From the NCBI GenBank assembly GCA_022578965.1, contig MU400527.1:124001-188000 (forward strand): 64,000 nt of DNA, in the 5' to 3' direction. A model generated the notes under the pieces. That model did no database searches and had not been told where the DNA came from. It worked only from the letters and a program-made list of their open reading frames with translations. Positions 47,882 through 58,670 of this stretch are shown here, piece by piece (positions within the stretch are counted from its first letter, which is position 1; each line of letters starts with the position of its first letter). A program made the translations under genes and the position numbers. Origin of the DNA: Xylaria sp. FL1777 (taxonomy: Eukaryota > Ascomycota > Sordariomycetes > Xylariales > Xylariaceae).

Positions 47882-49500
47882 CTAGGCGCAGTATCTCTCT
47901 TCTCCTCCTCCCTCTTCTTCTTCTCTACTACTACTACTGGTACGGCTCTGGTCATCCTCCCTGGATTTATCGTATAGAATCGTGGCAGCATGTAAGCGGT
48001 GTATGCCCAGTGGTGCAAGGACGTGAAAGAGAATGTAGTAAGATCTGATGAATCGGTGAGAGCGCGAGAAACGACTATCAGTACCTACTACGTATTTCCA
48101 TGCAGGCTTCTTCCGTGGTTCTTTCGTGGTAAGTAGGAAGATCTGAGATCTCAAGATTCTGATTTCGCTTCTGATCTTATCATACATACGTACGTGTACA
48201 TCATTGATGTTCGCAGATCTCGAGTTACATTCAGATGCGCACTGTAGTATAGCTAGTACTCTTCCCCGCGACAACGATCGACGAGCTATATAAACGCTTT
48301 GGCCCTGACGGAACATTAACCGAAGATACAGTAGTTGTTAATTAGATGCTGATTAGGAATTAGAGCACGCGAGTCTCGATTAGCACACCACTGTTATCAC
48401 GGCGGGTGCATTCGATGTAAATTTTACGTCACAGATATTCGATGTCCACACAGTATACTGCCACTCGGGAATCCGATCGCTATCATCTTGTTTGTTGGTA
48501 AGGATTTTCGGGGACCGAGGCTAACTATTAAGACGGGGCAACACCCATCATGAGCGTCTCAGACAGCTTGGGCGTCTGCTGCTGAAACCTCGGAGGATAA
48601 AGATGCTTACACAATTGATATGTTGGATTGTCGATACCCACGATCGGTATTGGCAATAAGGCTCTATTGTTTATGCTTCCGCATAATAAAATACGCATCC
48701 ACGCGGAGAAACCGACGTTGTGTTTGCGCTGTGCCGACTGCTTGCATTGATCAGGGACGCATCGATTTGAATTCCGCAAAAAAACTTTTCATAAGTTTTC
48801 ATCGCAACATCTTGCGACATCATTCTCGGATCCTCGATGCCGAGGTCAAATACAACAACACATAACGACGTTGCTGCTGGGATTAACAGTACCACTATGC
48901 TCGCGACGTATGTCTTGCTGCGCGGGAATCCCCGAACTCTTCGGTGCGAACTCTTCACAGGATATGTTCGTGTTCTGAAAAAGCGGTGTTATGATCCTAC
49001 GGATATAAATGAGCCAAGGCTTATTAAATATCTGGCTGCCGCAAAGAGTTAGGAGCATCAGGCGCTATAAAGTTTGGTGCATAATCCAAAACTTCCTCGA
49101 ACAAGGTAGCGAAGATTATCGTTTAACGTTGTGCGACTCTGTTCTATGTTGAGGCATTATGCTCATCTACGGACTATTCGTGTATTGCGGCGTAGTAGAT
49201 AGGCTTTACTATAAACCCTACTGACATAGGCAGGTACCTCTCCGTATAACTTTGCGTATTGCCTGAAACCGTCAGAAGATCTCAACGGCCCTCGAGGACT
49301 TCTTTTCGTTTCGAACTTCATAATCTGACTAGTTATTGAAACGAAAACAGCGCCGGAACAGATCATATGTAGTGTAGTACGGGCTATATCAGATCTCCCC
49401 TATGTCAGCACTAGAACTGGCTATTAAGGCTCCCACAAGATTGATCACTACTCGGCCATGCCGATGAGCCGTAGGATTTCACGCTCCTCGCTTTCTGAAA
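47882..49500. other. Gene-poor region with two weak ORFs
   Basis: A 144-codon ORF at 47882-48316 (-) is Arg/Ser rich and ends in an acidic repeat; it has no domain. An open frame at 48671-48958 (-), whose first codon is GTG, contains a hydrophobic segment VASIVVLLIPAATSLCVVVF followed by a hydrophilic stretch. It could be an exon or a decayed gene, but I cannot identify it. Confidence 0.35.
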
Positions 49501-52500
49501 TTTTCACCATAACTATGTTTTAGGTCATGATATATATGTATCATCAGTAGCGGTACATGATATTTTCTCTCTTTCCCTGGCTATTCAAATTAAAGAAGGC
49601 CAACTAGCCTTTAGTACGGCAATATAGGATTTAGCCAGCTCTCTATCGTTTGTACGGATACCATTAGCAGAATTTTACTCATACGACTTGATTATCTTCT
49701 TTCCTCTTTATACTTCAATTACAACAAAGAAGGAAACATATCAGTTTATATAATCATATTTTAGCTGAAAGGATATTTACAGCAGCGGCGTGCTGTTTTA
49801 CACTTCCGCCTGCAGCTCTTACATTTGTTGCCCACTTGATTGACCTCAACCTCTATTTAAGCCTCGAAATTCTACTCCTATCTAACAGGACTAAGGACGC
49901 TTCGAGATGGGACGAGGTCTAAATCCAAGATGCTACAATAATGAATGATGCACTTAAAAGATATAGATGATAGCCAACAGAGTTTTCAGTGATTTCTAGA
50001 TCTCTGCCCTTCCATCTCCCCTAATATGCAAGTAAAAACTCATCATAAACACTCAACTACGGAGTATTAAGGCACACCCCGTTAAGAATGTGAGCCCCTT
50101 CTTGCGTAGCAGGTCATTCGTGTAGCCTTATGGCACAGCAAAATCACACATACGGCGTAATGCTCCTACAGCCTCATTAGAGAACTCTCGTCATATCATA
50201 GTAAATCATGAGTTGATTTTCACAGGATGTAAACTAAATATATCAGCTCCGCATGTAAAATTTACTCACCTACTTAAGAGACAGCGACAGTGAGCCGTTT
50301 GAGTGTTTTGCAACGATGCTATAAAATTAGACTAGGCTGCTGCTCCTTTGTAGCTTTACGTAGTACATACCGGATCGGCTGGGGTGCACACTCTCCGTAT
50401 AACTATTATGCAAACAACTCGTAAGTCTTACATTGAGGGTAAATATAATCAAAGATTACCGGAGAGATGGTGCGAACGCTGACTTTTGCAAATGAGACCT
50501 CATTGCAGATGTTTGCTATCATAAGCTACCAAGTGCGGCTGAAAACAGGGGCTGCTGCTCGACTGGCCTGATAGTTGGCCAAGTCATTTTCTTTTACACT
50601 TCCTAGGGGTCTATATGTGGCTTAGAATGTCATGGTAAAAGTACCTATTCAGTTCGTCATGTGTTGATGATTACACAACATGTGGCAGATTTACTATGTA
50701 CGTCATACGTAATACGTAAGTAGGCATACCTGTTGTATAAATAAGTGCAAAAAGAAATGCATATGTGAAGCTCGCGCAGGTTGGCTTTGGAGGGTGTCAT
50801 AATAGGTGCCTTTTATACTAGGTATCCCGACCTGCTGTTGCGCAAGGACCTTCGCGGGCCGTTCCATATGCATGTGCGGCGCTCATGGCGCCCGCTCGAT
50901 GGAACGTCAATCTGACCTGCCTTTCAACGCCTTTTCTTGCGATTTATTTTAATCCCAATTACGGCGTTTAAAAGGTTGACACATGCTCCCATTTCCCATC
51001 AAAACTGTAGGCACCGTATTACCAATTGACTTACTACATAGTTGAGGTGTTTTCTGTAGGAAGCCTAGTAAGATGTAGTGGATGCCTATTCGTAGAGCTC
51101 GCGTTGCCTAGCAACCAACCGCTAAGACAATAGGTAGCAATTGGAGAGTCAGCGTCGCAACTTGGCGAACAATTCTGATTGATTTGATTGATTGATACAC
51201 CACCACCTTGTGATGGTGATTGATCATATTAGACAACCCACAGGAATTATCTATAGAAAGATACCCTGCTCCTTATCATCGAGGGCTGCATCGAATATAT
51301 ACCGTCTTTTAAGTTTGAACAACGGATTGATTGTACAGTCTATACTACGCATAATGTACTCAGTACCTGACAGTATAGTTCAAATACCTATGCGTAGATA
51401 TACCGAGGAATATTTCTTCCCAAGTTAAACGGTGTGTTTTGTCGTGCGAGCGCGTGGTGTGTGGGACAGCCAGTCTAAAAAGGGGCTGGTTCTTCACCGT
51501 TGTGGTGCGACTCAAACCCGGCAGCAGTCACATCGGCATACAGTAGCATGATGCTGCAGTGGCTATCACTCGTTTGCAACTTGTTTGAATAGTATTGGTC
51601 CCCTGCTCTTTACAACCCCTCACCCCCTCATCAGACCCAGCATTGCCGGGCAGATCGAATCAAGTGTGAGCTTGATGTTGAGAAGAGGGGAAGACAGAAA
51701 TGATGACCGCTTTCTTGAATACTGCGTATGGAAATAAAAACAAAAACAGGAGGACGATGAAACCCCGAGTTGTAACTTGCTATTTGCCACTTACCTGACT
51801 TGGAGGTGACCATGAGAACGAATCGACGATTCGAACATGATGAACTGCTATAACAACAAGCACACAAGAAGCTGCCAGGAATTCGGTACTAAAGGGCTGC
51901 CGGTAGTTCACTGAATTACACTACTGGAGAGTTTGTGCGATGAACGGGTAATCTACCCTAGAAGCCACGTTTTGTGTGGGATAAGCGGGATGAACTTCTT
52001 CGCTATATTCAATTCGTGAGAAGAGGCGGATAGGTCACTGCGTAGTAGAGGTAGATAGTAGCTAGTATACCGGTATCCCACCTGCGGTTTCATTGGTGCC
52101 CAAAGCTGCCTGCCTGGATGTTTCCGGGTGAGCTCCGCGTTGGTGTCCTCGCTAAGAGCTCCTGCGACGCCCATTGGTGGGTACTATGGGGCGCCCTGCA
52201 AAAGCTGGAGCTGTCACTGGTCCTCGAGGCAAGCGCCACTGCAAGGATAGCTCGAGGGTTCCTCTGATTGCTCGGCTGCATTTGGCGTCAACAATTTCAA
52301 TCCACTTTTTTTTTCTTCCTCCCAAAGTAAACATACCTATTCTGCCTACCTACCTCTAAGAGGGAGACCTACCCAAGGAGGTATCCACAGACACACCGCA
52401 ACAACCACTCTTTTCGGTTGAAGTGTCAACGTAAACCTTGTCCATGTTCTTGTTGATCTGTGATCTGTTCTGTCCCTTTGATTGAATATCGGACGAATGC

Positions 52501-53149
52501 ATCGATAGACTGATTTAATACCCCATGTTTAATCGATTTGTGCAAACACCTAAACACATCCCCTCTACCGATTTTTCCGTCAACAACGCACTACCTAGGT
52601 AGGCAATACGCCCACGCCCGACCTCCCACATACACTACTTCTCCATATCGACGAATTTTTCCCTCTATTGCCGGCACAATCACAACAGCACCTGCAGGGA
52701 ACCTATTTTTCTCACAGAGAGGGAGCTAATTGGTGGTGGAGACGGACTGGGTGTTTGTGTACCGTTTCTTGCATTTGCAATTGCTGCCTTCGCTTGCATA
52801 CAACCCGGTGTTCCGCTACATTGTTTCTTGCATTACGTCTTGCACTGTTTCTGTTCTGCCTTACGAGGTGAGTGATTTTCGTCTCTTGAACGCCACAAGA
52901 CGGCTCTCATGACGTTGCTCTTGCTTGTACTTGAAAGTCCTTATGTCTGACGCTGAGCTACAACAGCAGCTCCCCTAACGACGTTACGCTTCCTCATGGC
53001 TCCTCGATAATACCCTCGCTTTCTCTGGACGTATACGCGAAGTCTCCGAGATTTGTTCTTTTCGCAGTTAGCATACGTCACACTGCATCTCGAACGCACA
53101 ATTTAATTCAACTCATACGCACACCCTTGGTGGTGAGCGAATTGCCATC
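49501..53149. other. A/T-leaning gene-poor region and upstream leader
   Basis: No gene is recognised in about 3.6 kb. The 49500-50460 part is A/T-rich with few open frames. A palindrome lies at 52591-52602. A possible 5' UTR intron of the next gene (donor GTGAGT at 52868, acceptor TTTTCGCAG ending 53067) lies near the right end. Confidence 0.45.
52591..52602. repeat. CTACCTAGGTAG palindrome
   Basis: This 12-bp perfect inverted repeat of the dispersed family lies about 550 bp upstream of the membrane-protein start. Confidence 0.8.
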
Positions 53150-55840
53150 ATGGGCGACCAACCACCGCCGCCGCCGCCGCACGGCACAAACCCTCGGAGA
53201 TCAGGACCAAATCTACCACCCGGAAAATATGACATCTTCATAATACCTCCGCATTCTTCCGGCGCGGGGTTTCTTTACCTGCCATCATTGAAGCCAAATG
53301 TCAACAGTTTCGCAGCGGGCTTTGCATCGGCGTTGGTGGTTGTTGTGCTCTTCCAGAGCATGGCTCCTGCTTTCAGGGTCTGGTACAGTAATTTCCAGGG
53401 TATGGGAAACATGGGCATGCTACTGTTGGTGATCGCTGTTGGAGTAGGCGCTTGGTCCTTGGGCAGAATACAGAACGAAGGTGGTCCGTCGTCAGGGAAT
53501 AGGGGCGATTCTAGACATTCATGGAGTTATAACCCAGGCGATAACGGACAATCAGGTGGTTCTCATCCAAACTCGGGCCCGCCACCACACTCAAGAAGCC
53601 CTGATCCCGATGGCCCGCCCCCGCCACCCCCACCACATGGCTCTCCCCCACCACGATCTGGCCCTTCGCCGAATGCTGGCTCCGAAAAGCCAAAGTCATC
53701 TTGGCAAGAGCGCCCTCACGAGCGTCATCACGAGCGCCCTCAAGAACGCTCTCGGGAACGTCCTCGAGAACGCTCTCAAGAACGCCCCCGAGAACGTCCT
53801 CAAGAACGTCCTCAAGAACGCCCTCAAGAACGTCCCAAGGAACGTCCGCAAGAACGCCCGCAAGAACGTCACCAGGAACCCCCCCAAGAACGACCAGAGG
53901 AACATCCGAAGGAGCGTCCTCAACCACGACCCCAAGAACGCCCCCAAGAACGCCCCCAAGAACGCCCCCAAGAACGTCCAGAAGAACGTCCAGAGGAGCG
54001 CCCTCAACCACGACCTCAGGCGCGGCCCCAAGCTGAGACCACAAAAGGCTCTTGGGAAAGGGCGAGGGAAGAGACTCGACGCAAGGAGGAAGAACGAAAA
54101 GCGAAGGAGGCCGAGCAGCGTAAGAAAGATGAGATAGCTAGGCGTATTAAAGAACTCCGCGCGAAGGAAGCAAGGGAGAGGGCCAAACGTGAACAAGAAG
54201 CCAGAGAGAGGCGAGAGAAGGAAGCGCGCGAAAAGGAAGAACGCGAGCAAGAAATAAGAGAGAGGTTAGAAAGAGAGGCACGCATAAGAGAAGAGCGTGA
54301 GCGAGAGATCAGAGAAAAAATAGAGAGAGAAGCACGCATAAGAGAGGAGCGTGAACGAGAAGCTCGGGAGAGATTAGAGAAGGAGAAGGCAGCAAGGGAA
54401 GCTAGAGAGCGGCAGGAGAAGGAGATGCAAGAAGCCAGAGAGAGACAAGAAAAGGAAGCCCGCGAGAAAGAGCAACAAGCAAAGGAACAGCGCGAACGAG
54501 AACAACAGGAGAAAGCACGGAAGGAAAAGGAGCTAAGAGAAAAGAGATTACAAGAAGCGAGGGAAAGAGAACTTCGAGAACGACTCGAGCGTGAAAAGAC
54601 CCTCCGAGAAAAATTAGAACGAGAGGTAAAGGAGCGAGAGGCTAGAGAGCGAGAAGTTAGAGAACGAGAAGCTAGAGAGCGAGAGGCTAAGGAGCGAGAG
54701 GCTCGGGAACGAGAGGCTCGGGAGCGAGAAGCCGCCCGTCAAAGGGAAGCTGAAGCGGCCAAGGCAGCTGAAGAAGCAAAAGCGAAGGCAAAGGAAGCAG
54801 AGACCACTCGAAGGAGTGCATATGCATTCTCCTCTGTGGGAGAGAAGACGAATCCCTGGCCAAACGGGAAGCCACCTACACAGGCTCCCTCTACAATCAA
54901 GCCCACTGCAACTCCAAGCGTCGCTCCGACTGCTACTCCGAGTGCTGCTCCGAGTACTGCTCCGAGTGCGGCTCCTAGCAGCAGCACTAGACGACCTCCG
55001 CCGCCTACAGCACAGTCTTTCCGTGGTACAGACGACGACGCATATTCGTATCGCCCATATGATCAACCTAAATCACATACCCGTAGGCGGTCTGGCGAGA
55101 CAATCTTTACAGAGTCGTCGTATGCTCCATCTCAGTCCACTTCGAGAACGACGCCGCCACCATCAGTGCGAGGACCATATTCAACGAAAGACCCAGACAA
55201 AATTGTTATCAAAGCTGTTTATGGATTCCTTAACCAGTTCTCCAAAACACCCGCTTCTCAACTTTTGTCTGGCATCGGCCATGTCACGGACGGACTTATC
55301 TTACGCATCACGACGGAAGGTCTCTTCATTGATGACGATGTTCGAGGTGTCCCCCAGCGAGAGTGGGATGTGAAGGCCTGGACCCTCAAACTCATGGAGG
55401 TGTGGTGTCCTGCACATACCACTGCAGACTCCAATGCATCTCCTCGTGTGACAAGCAAACCGGCCCCGCCTCGCTTCAAGTTTTCAGCCCGCGGCCAATC
55501 GAAGACGCTAATGGGAGATGATGCCGATGCGTACCTGACCGAATTGCTGCACGCATGCAAAGACGACTGTCGTATGGGACCACATGGTGGGCTCGATGCT
55601 GCATCATCTCGCGGTACCTCACAAGCCGGCGAATGGAAACATCGTGGGCTACATGTACTGCGTGCAACCATCAGAGATCAGGAAGGCAAGCGCTTTTTGT
55701 TTGTTCTCGGCGAAGAGGAAGGTTGGAAGGTAGCTGTTGGCCTGCAGCGCCTGCGAAAAGGAACCCAAGTTCGGCAGCTTGGCATTCAACCTATGCCCCT
55801 AACCGAAGCGCGCAACGCTGTTGAGACTCTTGGTTGGTAA
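53150..55840 (+). CDS. Membrane-anchored repeat and charged-helix protein, unknown function
   Basis: Intact single exon of 896 aa from MGDQPPPPPPHG. Two hydrophobic segments lie at about 46-70 (AAGFASALVVVVLFQSM) and 80-98 (MGMLLLVIAVGVGAWSL), giving probable membrane insertion near the N-terminus. A Pro/Gly-rich linker follows. Residues about 185-285 are tetrapeptide repeats of the ERPQ type, then Arg/Glu/Lys-rich sequence to about 555 (AREREVREREAREREAKE), predicted coiled coil or single alpha-helix. A second linker has APSAAPS-type repeats. The C-terminal 210 residues (from DPDKIVIKAVYGFLNQF) look like a folded domain ending in KRFLFVLGEEEGWKVAVGLQRLRKGTQVRQLG. I recognise this last part as conserved-looking in fungi but know no name. 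A tether from membrane to cytoskeleton or organelle is possible; that is inference. Confidence 0.85.
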   Translation: MGDQPPPPPPHGTNPRRSGPNLPPGKYDIFIIPPHSSGAGFLYLPSLKPNVNSFAAGFASALVVVVLFQSMAPAFRVWYSNFQGMGNMGMLLLVIAVGVGAWSLGRIQNEGGPSSGNRGDSRHSWSYNPGDNGQSGGSHPNSGPPPHSRSPDPDGPPPPPPPHGSPPPRSGPSPNAGSEKPKSSWQERPHERHHERPQERSRERPRERSQERPRERPQERPQERPQERPKERPQERPQERHQEPPQERPEEHPKERPQPRPQERPQERPQERPQERPEERPEERPQPRPQARPQAETTKGSWERAREETRRKEEERKAKEAEQRKKDEIARRIKELRAKEARERAKREQEARERREKEAREKEEREQEIRERLEREARIREEREREIREKIEREARIREEREREARERLEKEKAAREARERQEKEMQEARERQEKEAREKEQQAKEQREREQQEKARKEKELREKRLQEARERELRERLEREKTLREKLEREVKEREAREREVREREAREREAKEREAREREAREREAARQREAEAAKAAEEAKAKAKEAETTRRSAYAFSSVGEKTNPWPNGKPPTQAPSTIKPTATPSVAPTATPSAAPSTAPSAAPSSSTRRPPPPTAQSFRGTDDDAYSYRPYDQPKSHTRRRSGETIFTESSYAPSQSTSRTTPPPSVRGPYSTKDPDKIVIKAVYGFLNQFSKTPASQLLSGIGHVTDGLILRITTEGLFIDDDVRGVPQREWDVKAWTLKLMEVWCPAHTTADSNASPRVTSKPAPPRFKFSARGQSKTLMGDDADAYLTELLHACKDDCRMGPHGGLDAASSRGTSQAGEWKHRGLHVLRATIRDQEGKRFLFVLGEEEGWKVAVGLQRLRKGTQVRQLGIQPMPLTEARNAVETLGW
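53704..54010 (+). repeat. 12-nt coding minisatellite (ERPQ repeats)
   Basis: Tandem 12-nt units of the type GAACGCCCTCAA, with third-position variants, encode E-R-P-Q/R/K tetrapeptides inside the 53-kb gene. Because the period is a multiple of three and units lack stops, several other frames stay open on both strands. Confidence 0.9.
54634..54735 (+). repeat. 12-nt coding repeat (EREA units)
   Basis: Repeated GAGCGAGAGGCT-type 12-nt units encode E-R-E-A/V tetrapeptides at the end of the charged helix of the 53-kb gene. Confidence 0.8.
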
Positions 55841-56394
55841 CTAAGATGAATCGAATCAAACATTCTCAAGAAATGGCTACACGTATCTAGGTTGGGGCAT
55901 CTAGTTTATATACCCTACAATGTGGAATGCTGACTGGAAATGAGAGCTCATTCCAAGCGCACGGATCCAGTTGGCTAACAAGTTCGGAAACCTGGATTCA
56001 TTTGATTTCAATGCATGGCGAGCGAGGCAGGGGCGCATTGTGGAGTTCGGGTAACAGCACGAACGGGTGGTCGGTCCATCCTCGAATGGATCTGCGGCGC
56101 ATGTAGAGTGAGGGTGTCACCACGACGCAGGAGGCAGATGTTGTGATAGAAGGCGAAATAAAAAGATGTACATAACCAAACTTAAGAGCTTTTCCGTGTT
56201 AACTAATCCACCTTTCACCCTCTTCTCCACCAATCTTCTTTGCTGCTACTATCATTTTCATTTAGTGCCTACTAAAGTCCTTGCCGCCACGCGATCTTCC
56301 ACACTGCAGTCCTATAGGCGGGATCAACCTTTTAACAACGGACGTTCATTTGCTAGTGCGAACTCTATATGAGAAACAGACGTCGGGTAGATGC

Positions 56395-56411
56395 CTACCT
56401 AGACTAGGTAG
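56395..56411. repeat. Interrupted CTACCTAG-CTAGGTAG palindrome
   Basis: Eight-base arms are separated by one base, another member of the dispersed palindrome family. Confidence 0.8.
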
Positions 56412-56610
56412 CCGACAGTCTCATTGGTTATATATACTTGTACTTAATTTTACTAAAAGCAACAGCGAGTAACCGCGAAGCGCTGCGTGACGAGGCACTA
56501 CCTACATTGCGTGTTACACCCTTTACTGACTTCAGCAACAGTGTAAATGAGCTTTTGAGGAGGGGGCGGTGAGGTCAAGTATCCGGGGTAAACGATACGT
56601 ACGTACGTAA

Positions 56611-56633
56611 CACAAGCACAAGCACAAGCACAA
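56611..56633 (+). repeat. CACAAG hexanucleotide microsatellite
   Basis: Three full copies plus CACAA are visible. Confidence 0.85.
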
Positions 56634-56857
56634 AAATCCTCCTCGGCGAAAGGGGCTGGTTGGTTGGTTAGGTGTAGACGGGTGTCACGTTCGTGTATGC
56701 ACTGCCGATTAATTGATATGACTGATTTATTGATCTTGTGTAGAGTGGGCTTCTTGCTGCCACGACTGCGTCGGATCGGACCACCGTGTAGCGCACGCTC
56801 CGAGAGGGGGGGAAGTCCGGCGGCGCAGGTCGGTGTGTAGGTATGTTATGTTAGAAT

Positions 56858-56884
56858 TATGTATGTATGTATGTATGTATGTAT
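56858..56884 (+). repeat. GTAT tetranucleotide microsatellite
   Basis: Six consecutive GTAT units are visible about 190 bp upstream of the monooxygenase start; likely polymorphic between strains. Confidence 0.9.
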
Positions 56885-57072
56885 TCTACGTGCGACATGG
56901 CCGGACATCGCTATTTACCCTACAATTGTGCCTCTGAGATTATATAGCCTTTTTTAGTAATTTGTCTCATGTCTGTCTAAGCTATATATCCCCTTTCCCC
57001 GGTGTCTTAGATAGATGATGGAGGGTGAATGAAGATAGTTGCTTGCTTTACTCATCACTACTAGCACCTCCG

Positions 57073-58654
57073 ATGACTAAACCGAACCCCGTCGCAATGT
57101 CATCCCAACCTCTCACGGCCGGAATCGTGGGAGCCGGGATTGCGGGTCTTAGTGCTGCGATCGCACTGCGGCGCGCCGGGTTCGAGGTCCAGGTGTACGA
57201 GCGCTCGCGGTTCAAGAACGAGGTCGGCGCCGCGATCTCGACGCCGCCGAACGCGACGGTCGTACTGCGGCGCTGGGGCTTCGACTTTGCGGCCGCGCAG
57301 ACCGTGCCTAACCTATCGACGCGGTACGCGGCGGCTGAGAACCTGGGAACCGTGTTCGAGTCCCAGTATGAAGACATCGATGCCGTGATGGGGTCCCCGA
57401 GTCTAAGCTTTCATCGTGTGGACTTGCATAATGGGTTGAGGGCTCTGGCCACGGAAGATGAAGCGGTAGATGGTGAGGTTGCAGGGGAGAATGGAGGCGG
57501 ATATAGAGGGGGAAGAGGTATACCAGTTGTTATCCGCTTAGGATGCGAAGTCGAGGGCGTTGACTGCGACAATGGCGTCCTGATGCTAGCGGACGGGACA
57601 CGAGTGCAGAAAGATCTTGTCATCATCGCTGATGGCGCACATGTAAGCCAAGTTAATCCCTTTCCCGCTCTCGCTAGAAAGGAGAGGATGTCCATTGACA
57701 TGCCAAAAGAGCAAGCTTCTAGCCGACTTTCTCGGCCGCCCGGCTCTGGCTCAGCCTACTGGCCGCTCGATCTATCGCTGGCTCGTCTCCATGGACGAAG
57801 TAATGGCTGATGCCGAGCTGGCGGAGCAGTATAGTGATAAATTGCCGGGCTTTCTGGGTTGGTTTGATGCGGCGAAGCGCATTCTCTGGGTGAACTACAC
57901 CTGTCGCGGGGGAAGTGTGCTGAATAATGCCGTAGTGCACGATACGGAAGAATATTCCTCTTCACAGAGCGAGGGGTCTGAGAATGGACGGAATAACGAG
58001 GACATATTGTGGCATGTCCCGGCAGCGAAAGAAACCGTTCTCGCAACCTTATCCAACTTCCACCCAGCTACCTGTCGTATTGTATCGATGGCCTCTGAAG
58101 ATGGCATCAGGGTGCATCGACTATTTAAACGTCCGCCACTGGAGAGCTTCGTGCGTGGGAGGACTGCTGTTATCGGAGATACTGCGCACGTCATGCTACC
58201 GACGCATGCTGCAGGATCTGCTATTGCTATAGAGAGCGCAAGCGTGCTAGAGGTACTATTTAAAGATCTAGAAAGCCATCTAAATAACCATACATACTGT
58301 AATGGTGACGGAGTCGATACGGAGAGAAAGAATTCTGTTGAGGGGCAACAAGAGATAGATGGAGGAAGAGAGCGCATCATCAAGGAACGCCTTCAACTAT
58401 TCGACAAGCTCCGGATACCCAGATGTAATCTTACCATGCTAGTCTCGAATGCTGGGCCAGAAGGGTTGCGCGTGCCAGGTCTTGAGCAGGAGATTCGAAG
58501 ATTTTATTATGGACCACTACCGCCGACAAACGCATTGCCTTGGTCGGACGAGTTCCGCGAGGTATTGTTCCATTACGACGGGTTCCGAGAGGCGGAACAG
58601 GCGCTGCTAGACGAGAAGGGACAAGTAAAGGGAGGGACGCATGGCGAGATATGA
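57073..58654 (+). CDS. FAD-dependent monooxygenase, salicylate hydroxylase-like
   Basis: Exons 57073-57642 and 57710-58654 join in phase 0 (IIADGAH-SKLLADFLG) to give 504 aa. The start could also be the ATG at 57097; both precede the first strand closely. The FAD Rossmann motif GAGIAG is at residues 20-25, with Glu in VQVYERS. The DG motif is VIIADGAH (183-190) and the GD motif is VIGDTAHVMLP near 344. These three motifs define class A flavoprotein monooxygenases, which hydroxylate aromatic or polyketide substrates with NAD(P)H and oxygen. After the GD motif the sequence is THAAGSAIAIESASVLEVL rather than the more usual HxGQGANQAIEDA. A hydrophilic insertion of roughly 45 residues follows (about 380-425). 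No biosynthetic partners lie nearby, so a catabolic role is plausible. It converges on HRI1 with 16 bp between stops. Confidence 0.9.
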
Positions 58655-58670
58655 GGACTGCGCATATAAA

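Larger units (their letters stand above)
55841..57072. other. Region between repeat protein and monooxygenase genes
   Basis: No gene is recognised in 1.2 kb. It holds an interrupted palindrome at 56395-56411, a CACAAG hexamer array at 56611-56633 and a GTAT tetramer array at 56858-56884. The last 200 bp are the probable monooxygenase promoter and leader. Confidence 0.5.

Noticed and set aside
53481..54250. Long open frames on both strands overlapping the 53-kb gene (218 and 111 codons plus, 177 and 184 codons minus)
   Set aside because: They are by-products of the stop-free 12-nt tandem repeat; none has an independent domain, and the 896-codon frame explains the region.
57025..58654. Secondary-metabolite cluster around the FAD monooxygenase
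   Set aside because: No polyketide or peptide synthase, transporter or regulator lies nearby; HRI1 and the repeat protein are unrelated.
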